From positions 1 to 64,000 of the IMG/VR virus record IMGVR_UViG_3300020176_000011: 64,000 bases of DNA. One strand, 5' to 3'. Position numbers and translations under genes: made by a program. Origin of the DNA: a virus. Every line of letters begins with the position of its first letter. Within the stretch, counting starts at the first letter, position 1. Below, piece after piece: positions 45,011-52,359 of the stretch. The notes under the pieces were generated by a model. That model did no database searches. It worked only from the letters and a program-made list of their open reading frames with translations, and had not been told where the DNA came from.

Positions 45011-46730
45011 TTGATGCGTTCTTCTTCGGCTTGTTGAACTGAATCATTTGGTGTTGAGCCATTTCAGCAGATCCAAACAGAATGTTCGAGCGCAGGTCTT
45101 GATCTTCGGCGAGGTCGACGATCTCCCGCACACGCGGTGCAATCAGCACATACGCGATAGCATGGAAGAAGTGATCCGATCCAGAGAGCTTCTTCCAGAC
45201 CGCCGCCTTCTCGGGCTCTTCCTCACGCACCATGTCGCGCAGATGCTCGATCAGGGTGTAGTCGTAGGTCGTGTAGCCGCTGATTGTCAGCTCCTGGCGC
45301 TTGATGCTGCCGAAGACGCGGTCGAGCGCCATGGTGCGGTCGATCTGGCAGTGGTCGGCATGGGTCTTCTCGGGCACCTTGACGACGCTGATTTCCTTCG
45401 TGCCAGTGTACTGGACCGGCATGATCCGACCCTTCGTGACGTCCCGCATCTCGTCGGCGGTCGGCGTATAGGGCAGTCGGTCGATGCAGCCGCCGACGAT
45501 GTTGAACTCGGACATGAACCGCTCAACCGTCTCGCGCAGTCGGACGTAGGGCACGACGGCGCAGTGGAAGATCTGCAGGTTCGAGTAGCTGGAGCCGGTG
45601 GCCAGTACGATGTGGCAGGCGATGCCGACGTCGATTCCGATCCAGACCTGAGACGACTTCGTCACGTTCGGCTGGCCCGGTGACTTGAGGACACGCTTGA
45701 TCTGCTCGACCGTCAGGCGCTCGTCCGCTCCCGTGAAGGCCTGTCCCAGCACGGTGTTGTGGAAGCGACGGATGGCCTCACGGCGTCGGTAGTTCAGCAG
45801 CTGCGTGACGATGTAGCTCGGTGGCAGCCGGTTGGTGGAGAAGGGCGTGATCCGGTAGCCGCGTGCGTGAGCCCGGCTCGGGAACTTGGACACCCACTGT
45901 CGATTGTCCTCGCGACCGAGGTCGAGCGGGTTCTCGCATCGCTCGCACATCACGAAGGCGTTCACGATGTCGAGGCTCTGAGCGATCTTGTCGTCGATCT
46001 CGGTGAGGTCTTCGATATGGTCGGGCAGACCCGGCAGGTTGATCCACTTCCGCTCGAACATCGGCGACTGCCAGTGGCCGCAGGAGTCGCATTTGACCAG
46101 GAACTCGTGCTGGTCGGACTGCTCGTAGGACAGATCGATGCCATAGCTGTGGAAGGTCGGAGTCGAGAAACGCTGGTTGATCTTATAGGACGAGTTCTGC
46201 AGGCGCGAGTTGAACAGCGCCAGCATCTCCTGGTCGGTGAGGTCGACCTCGTCGTTCATGACCATGTCGGCTGAGATCGAGGTGGCGTCACCTTCCGACG
46301 CGCCGGTCAGGTAGAGCCAGCTGTCGCGCAGCTGCACGATGTCTCGGCTGCGGACCATCTTCTCACCCTTGCGAGGGAAGAAGACCTGGTCCTTCTGGAT
46401 GATCGGCTGCACGCGGCCCTGCGAGACGCGCTTGAACATGTCGTCGTCCGGCATGGTGTAGATCGCCGTCATGCCATTATTTCGCATGAGCCATGCCAGA
46501 ATCTTCCGGATTTGGATCTCGGTCATGCCCACCTGGGACGGTTTGATCACGTCCATGTTCGGGTGCATGTCGTCGGCGATAGCGCGCTGGAACGGGTAGC
46601 GAGCGAAGGAGAATGGGCGGCCATTGAGCTTGGTGTTGGCGACGATCCAATCGCTCACGCTCATCTCTGCCTTGTCATGGGCATATCGATTCTGCAGCAG
46701 AGCCAGGAATTCCGCACTGTACTTGTTCAC
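44994..46730 (-). CDS. Terminase large subunit (lambda gpA-like)
   Basis: A 578-residue packaging ATPase-nuclease. KPSQVGMTE at 63-71 is the deviant Walker A of gpA-type terminases, and DMVMNDEVDLTDQ near 155 is Walker B. Two Cys pairs (CDSCGHW near 217 and CERC near 268) form a zinc-ribbon-like insert. The nuclease domain runs from about 365 (IGIDVGIACHIVLATG). The GTG at 46730 has AAGGGG 7 bases upstream. No small subunit gene was recognised next to it on the same strand. Confidence 0.9.
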   Translation of the reverse strand: MNKYSAEFLALLQNRYAHDKAEMSVSDWIVANTKLNGRPFSFARYPFQRAIADDMHPNMDVIKPSQVGMTEIQIRKILAWLMRNNGMTAIYTMPDDDMFKRVSQGRVQPIIQKDQVFFPRKGEKMVRSRDIVQLRDSWLYLTGASEGDATSISADMVMNDEVDLTDQEMLALFNSRLQNSSYKINQRFSTPTFHSYGIDLSYEQSDQHEFLVKCDSCGHWQSPMFERKWINLPGLPDHIEDLTEIDDKIAQSLDIVNAFVMCERCENPLDLGREDNRQWVSKFPSRAHARGYRITPFSTNRLPPSYIVTQLLNYRRREAIRRFHNTVLGQAFTGADERLTVEQIKRVLKSPGQPNVTKSSQVWIGIDVGIACHIVLATGSSYSNLQIFHCAVVPYVRLRETVERFMSEFNIVGGCIDRLPYTPTADEMRDVTKGRIMPVQYTGTKEISVVKVPEKTHADHCQIDRTMALDRVFGSIKRQELTISGYTTYDYTLIEHLRDMVREEEPEKAAVWKKLSGSDHFFHAIAYVLIAPRVREIVDLAEDQDLRSNILFGSAEMAQHQMIQFNKPKKNASNGPLG

Positions 46731-46748
46731 GCTGTACCCCTTGGCATT

Positions 46749-46780
46749 GGGCGGCGAACTGCCGGACCAGTTCGCCGCCC
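46749..46780. other. Perfect 13-bp hairpin upstream of terminase
   Basis: GGGCGGCGAACTG pairs perfectly with its complement at 46768-46780 across a 6-base loop. It lies in the divergent gap, in the leader of the terminase transcript. There is no T-tract on either strand, so it is not an ordinary terminator. It could be an RNA control element or a DNA packaging or recognition site. Confidence 0.55.
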
Positions 46781-46827
46781 TGCCGCCCCTGCCTCACACC
46801 CACGGCGCTTTCTACGGCGCGACTGCG

Positions 46828-46856
46828 ATAAAAGCAAGCGACCAAGCGCCTTTCAA
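46828..46856 (-). promoter_or_regulatory. Candidate minus-strand promoter for the late block
   Basis: On the minus strand TTGAAA (46856-46851), a 17-base spacer and TTTTAT (46833-46828) give a reasonable sigma70-like promoter about 100 bases before the terminase start. The spacer contains GGCGCTTGGTC, part of a 14-bp sequence repeated at 53133. Confidence 0.4.
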
Positions 46857-46871
46857 TTTTTCACTTTGTCC

Positions 46872-46898
46872 TTGCAATAGTTTTCTACAGTGTATAAA
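46872..46898 (+). promoter_or_regulatory. Candidate plus-strand promoter before the primase operon
   Basis: TTGCAA (46872-46877) and an extended -10 TGTATAAAAG (TATAAA at 46893-46898) lie in an AT-rich stretch just before the gene at 46929. The spacer is short (15 bases). The GTATAAAA core recurs at the inverted repeats near 52937 and 53058. Confidence 0.35.
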
Positions 46899-46928
46899 AG
46901 TTCGCTCCCAACGCAATTCGAGGCACCC

Positions 46929-47495
46929 GTGGATTACCATTTTCCCAGTATTCCCAATGACATAGCAGGCCAATTCGGCCTCATGTTGATGATCGCCAAG
47001 GACAAGCCGGACTACTTCGACGCGCCGAACTGTCCGTATCCCGACGCTCTCAAGACGCTCCTCAAGGAGCTGACGGCCCCGAAGCCGGTCGCGCCCCCGG
47101 CCATCGTGAGCGTCGATCCGGTCCTTCCCGAGGACAAGTGGGTCACTCTGGAGCGGGAAGCGAAGAAGGTCTTCGACGATCTGAAGGCCTCCTACCCCGA
47201 CATTCAGGTCCAGGACGTCGCCGAACGCATGTCGTTCTTCCGCACTGCGACGTCCTTGCTGGAGAAGCTGGTCGGCCTCCAGGAACGTGCGGTCGGTTTG
47301 AAGCAGATGTCGGAGTTCCAGAACACCATCATCCAGTTCTTGGACGAGATCTGCGACAACAATCAGAAGACCATTCTCATGGAACGAATCAAGGCCCTAC
47401 AGTTGAGCGAAGGAGCGAACCGTGTCATCCAAGAAGACAAACCTGTGGTCAAAGCTAAGTCGGCATCTCAAGATCGTGGTGGCGAACCCGACTGA
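46929..47495 (+). CDS. Hypothetical helical protein, possible terminase small subunit
   Basis: A 188-residue, mostly helical protein (EREAKKVFDDLKASYPDIQV, AERMSFFRTATSLLEKLVG). It is encoded divergently from terminase. The size and helical content would suit a terminase small subunit, which is otherwise missing, but no helix-turn-helix is clear. GTG 46929 is chosen because GAGG lies 7 bases upstream; GTG 46890 lacks a site and overlaps the predicted -10. The C-terminus overlaps the next gene by 74 bases. Confidence 0.6.
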   Translation: MDYHFPSIPNDIAGQFGLMLMIAKDKPDYFDAPNCPYPDALKTLLKELTAPKPVAPPAIVSVDPVLPEDKWVTLEREAKKVFDDLKASYPDIQVQDVAERMSFFRTATSLLEKLVGLQERAVGLKQMSEFQNTIIQFLDEICDNNQKTILMERIKALQLSEGANRVIQEDKPVVKAKSASQDRGGEPD

Positions 47496-47976
47496 CTTTG
47501 AGCCCAGTCAGTTCTTCGCACTCGGACTGCTCGAATTCTCCGAGTGGCCGCAGGAGCTTCTGGTCGCCCACTGGTTCTGGGACGGCAGCGGCAGCGAGGA
47601 ACACCCGACCGTCCGCGTCGGCAAGGAGATCCACACGGTCCGCCGGGTTCTCTACTGCCTGACGGCCAACGATCCCGAGCCTCGGAAGGGCGTCTACTTC
47701 AAGGTCCACTGCAACGCAGTCGGCTGCGTGAACCCCAGCCACTTCCATCCGGAAGCAAAGAAGGGTTTCACACTCAATCCGGACACTCCCGTCTACAAGG
47801 AAGCCGTGGTTGAGCCGAACGATCTGGAGGATTTGGCTCAGGAGTTGATGGGTATCGTCGCAATGCGAGAGCCCGAGAGCTTCAAAGAGCTGATGAGTCG
47901 AGATTTCGTCAAGGAATTCACCGAAGATCAGGTTCGAGCAGCTCTCAAGTTCGCCGAACTCCCCGTACCCGCCTAG
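47422..47976 (+). CDS. HNH_3-like protein, probably degenerate nuclease or DNA-binding protein
   Basis: A 184-residue protein. The segment GVYFKVHCNAVGCVNPSHFHP near 90-110 resembles the second half of HNH_3 nucleases (usual V-x-H-x-C-x-N-x2-C-V-N-P-x-H-L). The later conserved G-T...N part is not clear, so activity is uncertain. GTG start with GAAGGAG upstream at 47409-47415. It precedes the primase-helicase by 10 bases and is probably co-transcribed. Confidence 0.6.
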   Translation: MSSKKTNLWSKLSRHLKIVVANPTDFEPSQFFALGLLEFSEWPQELLVAHWFWDGSGSEEHPTVRVGKEIHTVRRVLYCLTANDPEPRKGVYFKVHCNAVGCVNPSHFHPEAKKGFTLNPDTPVYKEAVVEPNDLEDLAQELMGIVAMREPESFKELMSRDFVKEFTEDQVRAALKFAELPVPA

Positions 47977-47986
47977 GACAATCATC

Positions 47987-50527
47987 ATGAGTATCATGGA
48001 CCAATTCATGTCTGGTAAGGCCGAAATCCTGCCGGAACACGACAAAGAAACGGGCGAAATCGTCGAAAAAGTCGTCGAAAACACCGAAAATCCGCTCGAA
48101 TTGAGCAAAATTCAGCATATTTTCGCTGAAACAGCGCCGTTTTACTTCGCTGCTGGCCTTCCGGTGATCCCGCTTGCACAGAGCAGCAAGCGCGCCATCC
48201 TGGACAACTGGGCCGCTTACCACGACCACATGCCGGACGAGGAGACGCGGGCGACGTGGCTCAAGAACTATGCCGATGGCAACATCGGACTGGTTCTAGG
48301 CTCGGCTTCCGGCGTTTCGATGATCGACATCGACACCGAGGACACGGAACTGGCCCAGGCCCTCATCGCCGTGCTGCCCGAGAGCCCGTGGTGCAAGATC
48401 GGCAAGAAGGGTGTCACCCTGGCGTACCGCTACAACGGCACGCGCTCGTTCCGCATCCGTGGCAAGGTCGGCGGAATGATCATCGAGCATCTGTCGTCGA
48501 AGACGCAGACCGTGATGCCGCCGTCGATCCATCCCGACACGATGCGTCCCTACGTGTCGAACTGCAATCTCTGGGAAGTGAAGTCGCAGCTTCCCTCGTT
48601 GCCGCTCGACATTGAGGAACAGCTTCGCACCATGCTGACGAAGCGTGGCATCGAGCTGTCGGCCCACGGCTACACCAAGCTGTCCGACAAGGTGTCGGTT
48701 GGCTCGCGGGACATCTCGATCACGCAGCGCGCGGGCATGTATGCCACGTTCGTCATGCGTGGTGAGAAGTCCCTGATCGACGCCGCCAATGAGCTACGCA
48801 CGAACATCTCGATGATGGTCGAGGATGTGGCTGGTGACCCGGTGGATCCCGAGAAGCACGTCCGCAACATGATCATGTTCATGAAGCGCGACGTGTTGGA
48901 GAAGAAGAAGCGCCTGCCGAAGGGTTGGGATACTGGCCTAACCGACGAGCAGAAGACCGAACTGGGTCTGGACTTCGGCCAGAACGAGGTCGAGTGGTCG
49001 GCGACTGAGATGATCGCCTACCTGAAGAACGAGTTCGAGACGAACCCGATTGAGGGCGAGGGCCGTATGCAGGCCATCGACCGTATCCTCGATCAGATGA
49101 AGAACACGAAGTCGCTCAACGACATCGACCAGGATCGGGTGTTGACCTACATCACCAACACCTCGAACATGAACATCAAGATCGGCACCCTGCGGAAGTC
49201 TCTGCGGGAGCGTCGGCAGGGCGAGATCACCGGTACGACTCACGGTCAGATCGCCGAGTGCTTGATCGAGGACTACAACAAGATCAGTCCCCTCCGCTAC
49301 TGGAACGACAAATTCTGGCGTTGGGGTGGATCGCACTGGGAGCGCGTGGAGAAGAACGAGATCCTCTCCAAGATCGTGAAGGACTACGGCGAGCTTCCCG
49401 CTGCGAAGCGGTGGTCCGACCACAACGGCATCTACGGCACGATGTCGGCTCTGTCTTCGGGCCAGCTGGCCGAGACTCGAGAGTTTGGCGTCAACTTCGC
49501 CAACGGGTTCCTGCTGCGGAACATGAAGCTAGTCGAACATTCACCCAGCCACGGCATGCTCTACACGCTGCCCTACCGCTATATGCCCGAGGACAGCCAT
49601 CGCTGCACCAAGTGGCTCGCGTTCCTGGAGAAGATCTGGGGAGAAGACGAGGACTATCTGGAGAAGGTGGAGTGTCTGCGCGACGTGATGTGCATCACGA
49701 TGTTCGGCCTCGGGACGTCGATGCAACGCGCCGTGTTGCTCTACGGCATCCCACACTCAGGCAAGTCGCAGATCATGGGCGTGATGGAGGGACTGATGGA
49801 CCCGTCCACCGTGTCGATGGTGTCTCCGAAGATGTGGGGCGACAAGTTCTCTCCCATCGGCATGCTGGACAAGCTCCTGAACGTGTGCGGTGAGTTGGGT
49901 ACGTCGCAGAAGATTGACGGTCCCAGCTTCAAGACCATCATCGCCGGTGAGCCGCTGGAAGTTCAGTACAAGGGCAAGCAGAACTTCGGTGCCCGCTTCA
50001 TCGCCACCCACTGGTTCGCCTCCAATCATGTGCCTCGGTCGGACGACGACACGGGTGGCTTCGTCCGTCGCTGGATCACGCTCACTTTCAACAAGAAGAT
50101 CACGGCGACCGAGAAGATCGACCGGTACTCGGAGATGTTGCTGGCCGAGGAGCGCGAAGCGATCTGCGCGTGGGTGATGGAGTCCGCGCACAAGTTCCAG
50201 AAGACGACGAACCCGACGTTCCCGAAGTCGCATCAGGCGTTCGTCCACGAGATGTTCAACATGCACAACTCGGTTCGGATGTTCTTCATGGATTCAGGCC
50301 TGGCTGTGGGCAAGTCTGAAGGCGAGATCGACGAACATTCCCTGCATCAGCGGTATTGGTCCTATTGCGTGCAGACGGGCCTGGCCCGGCCGGTGTCACA
50401 GTCGTTCTTCCGCAAGAAGGCTCGGGAGTTCGAGATGGACATCGGGTTCAAGATCGTGATGCGACCGAACAAGGACACCGGCACGGAGGAAGCCTTCTAC
50501 TCGGGCCTGTCGATGCGTCGGAAGTAA
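47987..50527 (+). CDS. Primase-helicase (Prim-Pol N-domain with SF3 D5-type helicase)
   Basis: An 846-residue replication protein. Residues about 45-220 resemble bifunctional primase-polymerase domains: GLPVIPLAQSSKRAILDNW, then GVSMIDIDTED near 112 with the D-x-D metal motif. The C-terminal half is a superfamily 3 helicase: VLLYGIPHSGKSQIMGV (Walker A, residues 586-593), LLNVCGELGTSQ (Walker B region) and ATHWFASNHVPRSDD (motif C Asn). A D5_N-like region lies between. It would both prime and unwind the origin, and the candidate origin region lies about 2.5 kb downstream. Confidence 0.87.
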   Translation: MSIMDQFMSGKAEILPEHDKETGEIVEKVVENTENPLELSKIQHIFAETAPFYFAAGLPVIPLAQSSKRAILDNWAAYHDHMPDEETRATWLKNYADGNIGLVLGSASGVSMIDIDTEDTELAQALIAVLPESPWCKIGKKGVTLAYRYNGTRSFRIRGKVGGMIIEHLSSKTQTVMPPSIHPDTMRPYVSNCNLWEVKSQLPSLPLDIEEQLRTMLTKRGIELSAHGYTKLSDKVSVGSRDISITQRAGMYATFVMRGEKSLIDAANELRTNISMMVEDVAGDPVDPEKHVRNMIMFMKRDVLEKKKRLPKGWDTGLTDEQKTELGLDFGQNEVEWSATEMIAYLKNEFETNPIEGEGRMQAIDRILDQMKNTKSLNDIDQDRVLTYITNTSNMNIKIGTLRKSLRERRQGEITGTTHGQIAECLIEDYNKISPLRYWNDKFWRWGGSHWERVEKNEILSKIVKDYGELPAAKRWSDHNGIYGTMSALSSGQLAETREFGVNFANGFLLRNMKLVEHSPSHGMLYTLPYRYMPEDSHRCTKWLAFLEKIWGEDEDYLEKVECLRDVMCITMFGLGTSMQRAVLLYGIPHSGKSQIMGVMEGLMDPSTVSMVSPKMWGDKFSPIGMLDKLLNVCGELGTSQKIDGPSFKTIIAGEPLEVQYKGKQNFGARFIATHWFASNHVPRSDDDTGGFVRRWITLTFNKKITATEKIDRYSEMLLAEEREAICAWVMESAHKFQKTTNPTFPKSHQAFVHEMFNMHNSVRMFFMDSGLAVGKSEGEIDEHSLHQRYWSYCVQTGLARPVSQSFFRKKAREFEMDIGFKIVMRPNKDTGTEEAFYSGLSMRRK

Positions 50528-50548
50528 GTGTGGCAAAAATGACACACT
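50527..50548 (+). repeat. 18-bp dyad family, copy 1
   Basis: TGTGGCAAAAATGACACA at 50529-50546, within a 9-bp inverted repeat (one mismatch) around AAAA. It begins at the stop codon of the primase-helicase gene. Confidence 0.7.
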
Positions 50549-50551
50549 CAG

Positions 50552-50583
50552 GGCCTGTGGCAGAAATGTCACAGGCCTTTTGC
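50552..50583 (+). terminator. Terminator after primase-helicase; dyad family copy 2
   Basis: An 11-bp stem (GGCCTGTGGCA / TGTCACAGGCC) closed by a GAAA tetraloop, with one G-U pair, then TTTTGCTT. It contains TGTGGCAGAAATGTCACA at 50556-50573, a member of the 18-bp dyad family. Confidence 0.8.
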
Positions 50584-50598
50584 TTGAACCGTTTTGGT

Positions 50599-50751
50599 TC
50601 AACTGAAATCCTCAAAATTTTCCCTAGTGAGTTTCGACCCTATCAAACTCCCTGGGTCCGTGACCCTAGAAAAAGTATACCCTCCTTCCTGAGCCTTAGT
50701 TTTATTGTAGGTCAGCCTTAGTATTGGTCGCCCTTCAAAGTCGCGTTTCAT
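50599..50751 (-). CDS. Possible small minus-strand protein
   Basis: A 50-residue reading frame that looks protein-like (KRDFEGRPILRLTYNKTKAQ ... LTRENFEDFS), in a stretch without plus-strand genes. The frame stays open far upstream but the rest there is a shadow of the 51028 gene. No clear ribosome site precedes the ATG. It would be the only leftward gene in this region. Reported as tentative. Confidence 0.35.
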   Translation of the reverse strand: MKRDFEGRPILRLTYNKTKAQEGGYTFSRVTDPGSLIGSKLTRENFEDFS

Positions 50752-50892
50752 GTCGATTATTGTTGTCTCAATATATCCAAGGTGTATTGTCTCCCTATGT
50801 TCACTTCTTACTTTCCTCTCGCTACTTCCTCCCAGGGCCTCGCGGGGCCTGTGGGAGAGGTGCGTCCGGATTTTGGGATGCGGAACATGGTC

Positions 50893-50916
50893 GGCGCTGC
50901 CAAATTTGGCAGCGCC
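50893..50916. repeat. CTGCCAA palindrome, copy 1 (even-centre variant)
   Basis: A perfect 24-bp palindrome with half-site GGCGCTGCCAAA. This copy has a 6-base AAATTT centre rather than the usual 5 bases. Confidence 0.9.
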
Positions 50917-50920
50917 GTCC

Positions 50921-50937
50921 ACTGCCAAATTGGCAGT
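50921..50937 (+). repeat. CTGCCAA palindrome, copy 2
   Basis: ACTGCCAAATTGGCAGT, 8-bp arms around a central A. Four bases after copy 1. Confidence 0.9.
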
Positions 50938-50977
50938 GCGGACGGCACGCATGGTGCGGCCGGTACCGCTCACGTCC

Positions 50978-50994
50978 ACTGCCAAATTGGCAGC
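50978..50994 (+). repeat. CTGCCAA palindrome, copy 3
   Basis: ACTGCCAAATTGGCAGC, 34 bases before the ATG of the 51028 gene; it would lie in its leader. Confidence 0.9.
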
Positions 50995-51027
50995 GGGCAA
51001 GGCAACGCAAACGGAAAGGCTAATCAA

Positions 51028-51774
51028 ATGACTGCCACCACGCAGGAAGCGGGCAAGGTCAACGCGAGCAACGTGACCCTTAACCCGGTCAAGGTCTACA
51101 GCGACGAGCAAGAGGTTTCGTTCCGCGCGGCCGACGCCGCTGCCAATTTGGCAGCGAACGGCGCTCCCATCGCTTTCGTGGCGGCGCTGCTCGTCGCGGA
51201 CAATTACGCAAGCGGCGTCATCTTGGAGCCGCGCGGCAAAGACCCGGTCCGGGTCGCGCGGCTCGCCAAGGCCAAGGAAGCCTTTGGCAATGAGCGGACG
51301 CCGTTCCGGTTCTGGGCCACGGCGCTGGCCTATCGCATCAAGGCCAGCACGGACGTCGAAACGGCCGTTTCGATGGCCACGAAAGACGACAAGGGCAAGC
51401 CCATCAAGACGGTAGAGGCCCAAGTCGCCCGCGCGACCGGCCTTCTGGTCCGCATGATGGCCTCGCGCGGCTATCACACCATGCACGGCCTGTCCATCGG
51501 CCTTGGCCTGTCCAAAGACCCGGCCGACGGCAAGGGCAAGGGCAAGGGCAAGGCCGATAACTCGCCCAAGTCGGGCGAGGGGGAAGGCGCGGCGGACGGC
51601 GGCAAGGTCAAGGTCGCGGACGCGGCGGCGGACGTGCGGACGGCGCTGATCTGTGAAGCCCTCAAGGCTGGCGGTTTCTCGCCCGAACAGCACGCCCTCA
51701 TCGCGGCGGCGGTTCTGGCTGCCAAGCCGGCGGATGTGACGGCCGACGCGGAACCGGAAAAGGTCGCGGCCTAA
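51028..51774 (+). CDS. Unknown GC-rich gene in the palindrome region
   Basis: A 248-residue protein. Residues about 20-165 look globular (AFVAALLVADNYASGVILEP, FWATALAYRIKASTDVETAV, ARATGLLVRMMASRGYHTMH). A low-complexity Gly/Lys linker follows (DGKGKGKGKADN) and then an Ala-rich C-terminus. The ATG at 51028 has AAAGG 9 bases upstream; the longer open frame upstream is mainly palindrome DNA. GC and Ala/Gly-coding content are clearly higher than in neighbouring genes, a sign of separate origin. It contains palindrome copy 4 in frame (AAANLAA). No family was recognised. Confidence 0.75.
   Translation: MTATTQEAGKVNASNVTLNPVKVYSDEQEVSFRAADAAANLAANGAPIAFVAALLVADNYASGVILEPRGKDPVRVARLAKAKEAFGNERTPFRFWATALAYRIKASTDVETAVSMATKDDKGKPIKTVEAQVARATGLLVRMMASRGYHTMHGLSIGLGLSKDPADGKGKGKGKADNSPKSGEGEGAADGGKVKVADAAADVRTALICEALKAGGFSPEQHALIAAAVLAAKPADVTADAEPEKVAA
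51139..51155 (-). repeat. CTGCCAA palindrome, copy 4 (inside gene)
   Basis: GCTGCCAATTTGGCAGC, reverse orientation (central T). It lies in the coding region of the 51028 gene and reads Ala-Ala-Asn-Leu-Ala-Ala. Pairing extends one more base on each side. Confidence 0.9.
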
Positions 51775-51782
51775 CGCGGCAC

Positions 51783-51817
51783 GGCAAGCCCACTGCCAAA
51801 TTGGCAGTGGGCTTGCC
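51783..51817 (+). repeat. CTGCCAA palindrome, copy 5, extended 17-bp arms
   Basis: The 17-bp core (51792-51808) is extended so that arms of 17 bp pair perfectly around one base. It starts 9 bases after the stop of the 51028 gene. No T-tract follows, but the position suggests transcript-end structure. Confidence 0.9.
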
Positions 51818-51869
51818 CCTCGCATAATCGCCCGGCAATCCGGCCGGACGATTATCAGAGGGAAACGCT

Positions 51870-52034
51870 ATGGACGCGATGACGGTTTTATTCGGGCTTC
51901 TGGCCCTGTCCATCCTATTCCTGCCGGTTTGCTTCTGGCTCGATAGCCGGGCGAGCCGGTCGCGGCGACAAATGCGCGCCCATCGTGCCCGCCAGCGTCG
52001 CGCGGCTGCCTTCTACCGGCGGGTCTGGTCATGA
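51870..52034 (+). CDS. Small membrane protein
   Basis: A 54-residue protein: one membrane helix at about residues 5-24 (TVLFGLLALSILFLPVCFWL) followed by a very basic tail (DSRASRSRRQMRAHRARQRR). GAGGGAAACG precedes the ATG. Its TGA overlaps the next ATG as ATGA. Codon use is GC-rich like the 51028 gene. Function unknown. Confidence 0.6.
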   Translation: MDAMTVLFGLLALSILFLPVCFWLDSRASRSRRQMRAHRARQRRAAAFYRRVWS

Positions 52035-52189
52035 GCCGGGAAAGGCGCTTCTACAGCGACCTTTGCCGGACGTTCCTCGCCTATTGTCGCGAGGCCCGGA
52101 AAGTCGCGCCCGATGACGTGGACTTGCTCAAGGTCCATCAATCGAGGCTGGCCAAAGCCCGGTCAAACCGGAACCGGGCCACCGCCTGA
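52031..52189 (+). CDS. Small basic protein
   Basis: A 52-residue, Arg-rich protein (SRERRFYSDLCRTFLAYCRE ... KARSNRNRATA). It is translationally coupled to the small membrane protein by ATGA. GC-rich codon use as in its neighbours. Function unknown. Confidence 0.55.
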   Translation: MSRERRFYSDLCRTFLAYCREARKVAPDDVDLLKVHQSRLAKARSNRNRATA

Positions 52190-52206
52190 CCCAGGATCTG
52201 GCCCAC

Positions 52207-52223
52207 GGGCCAGGGCCTGCGCC
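52207..52223 (-). repeat. 17-bp GC-rich repeat, copy 1
   Basis: Reverse complement of GGCGCAGGCCCTGGCCC. It overlaps a perfect 10-bp hairpin (GCCTGCGCCC at 52215-52224 with its complement at 52230-52239). Confidence 0.75.
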
Positions 52224-52246
52224 CGGATCGGGCGCAGGCGCGTCTA

Positions 52247-52312
52247 TGTGTCATTTCTGCAACAGTCCCCAGGCGCAGGCCCTGGCCCAGGGACTGTTGC
52301 AGAAATGTCACA
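52247..52312. repeat. 66-base long hairpin with two dyad-family copies
   Basis: Arms of 23 bases (52247-52269 and 52290-52312) match at 22 positions. Each arm contains one member of the 18-bp dyad family (52247-52264 reversed, 52295-52312 forward). The 20-base loop holds copy 2 of the 17-bp GC-rich repeat. It ends about 50 bases before the 52360 gene. Confidence 0.85.
52272..52288 (+). repeat. 17-bp GC-rich repeat, copy 2
   Basis: GGCGCAGGCCCTGGCCC in the loop of the 66-base hairpin. Confidence 0.75.
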
Positions 52313-52359
52313 TTATTGGACCCGGCCTCTCCGGGTTTCGAAACTTTTGGAGGTGAATT

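Larger units (their letters stand above)
50584..51027. other. Intergenic control region before the GC-rich gene
   Basis: About 440 bases without a convincing plus-strand gene. The first 240 bases are AT-richer than the surroundings. The last 140 hold three copies of the CTGCCAAATTGGCAG palindrome family (50893, 50921, 50978) just before the start of the 51028 gene. A small minus-strand frame lies at 50599-50751. Confidence 0.6.

Noticed and set aside
46749-46780. Hairpin as an intrinsic terminator
   Set aside because: No T-tract follows the stem on either strand.
50752-51825. Upstream extension of the minus-strand frame into a 408-residue protein
   Set aside because: It is antisense to the 51028 gene, is Arg/Gly/His-rich as expected of a shadow frame in GC-rich DNA, and has no ribosome site. 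Only the last 50 codons (50599-50751), which lie outside other genes, are kept as tentative.
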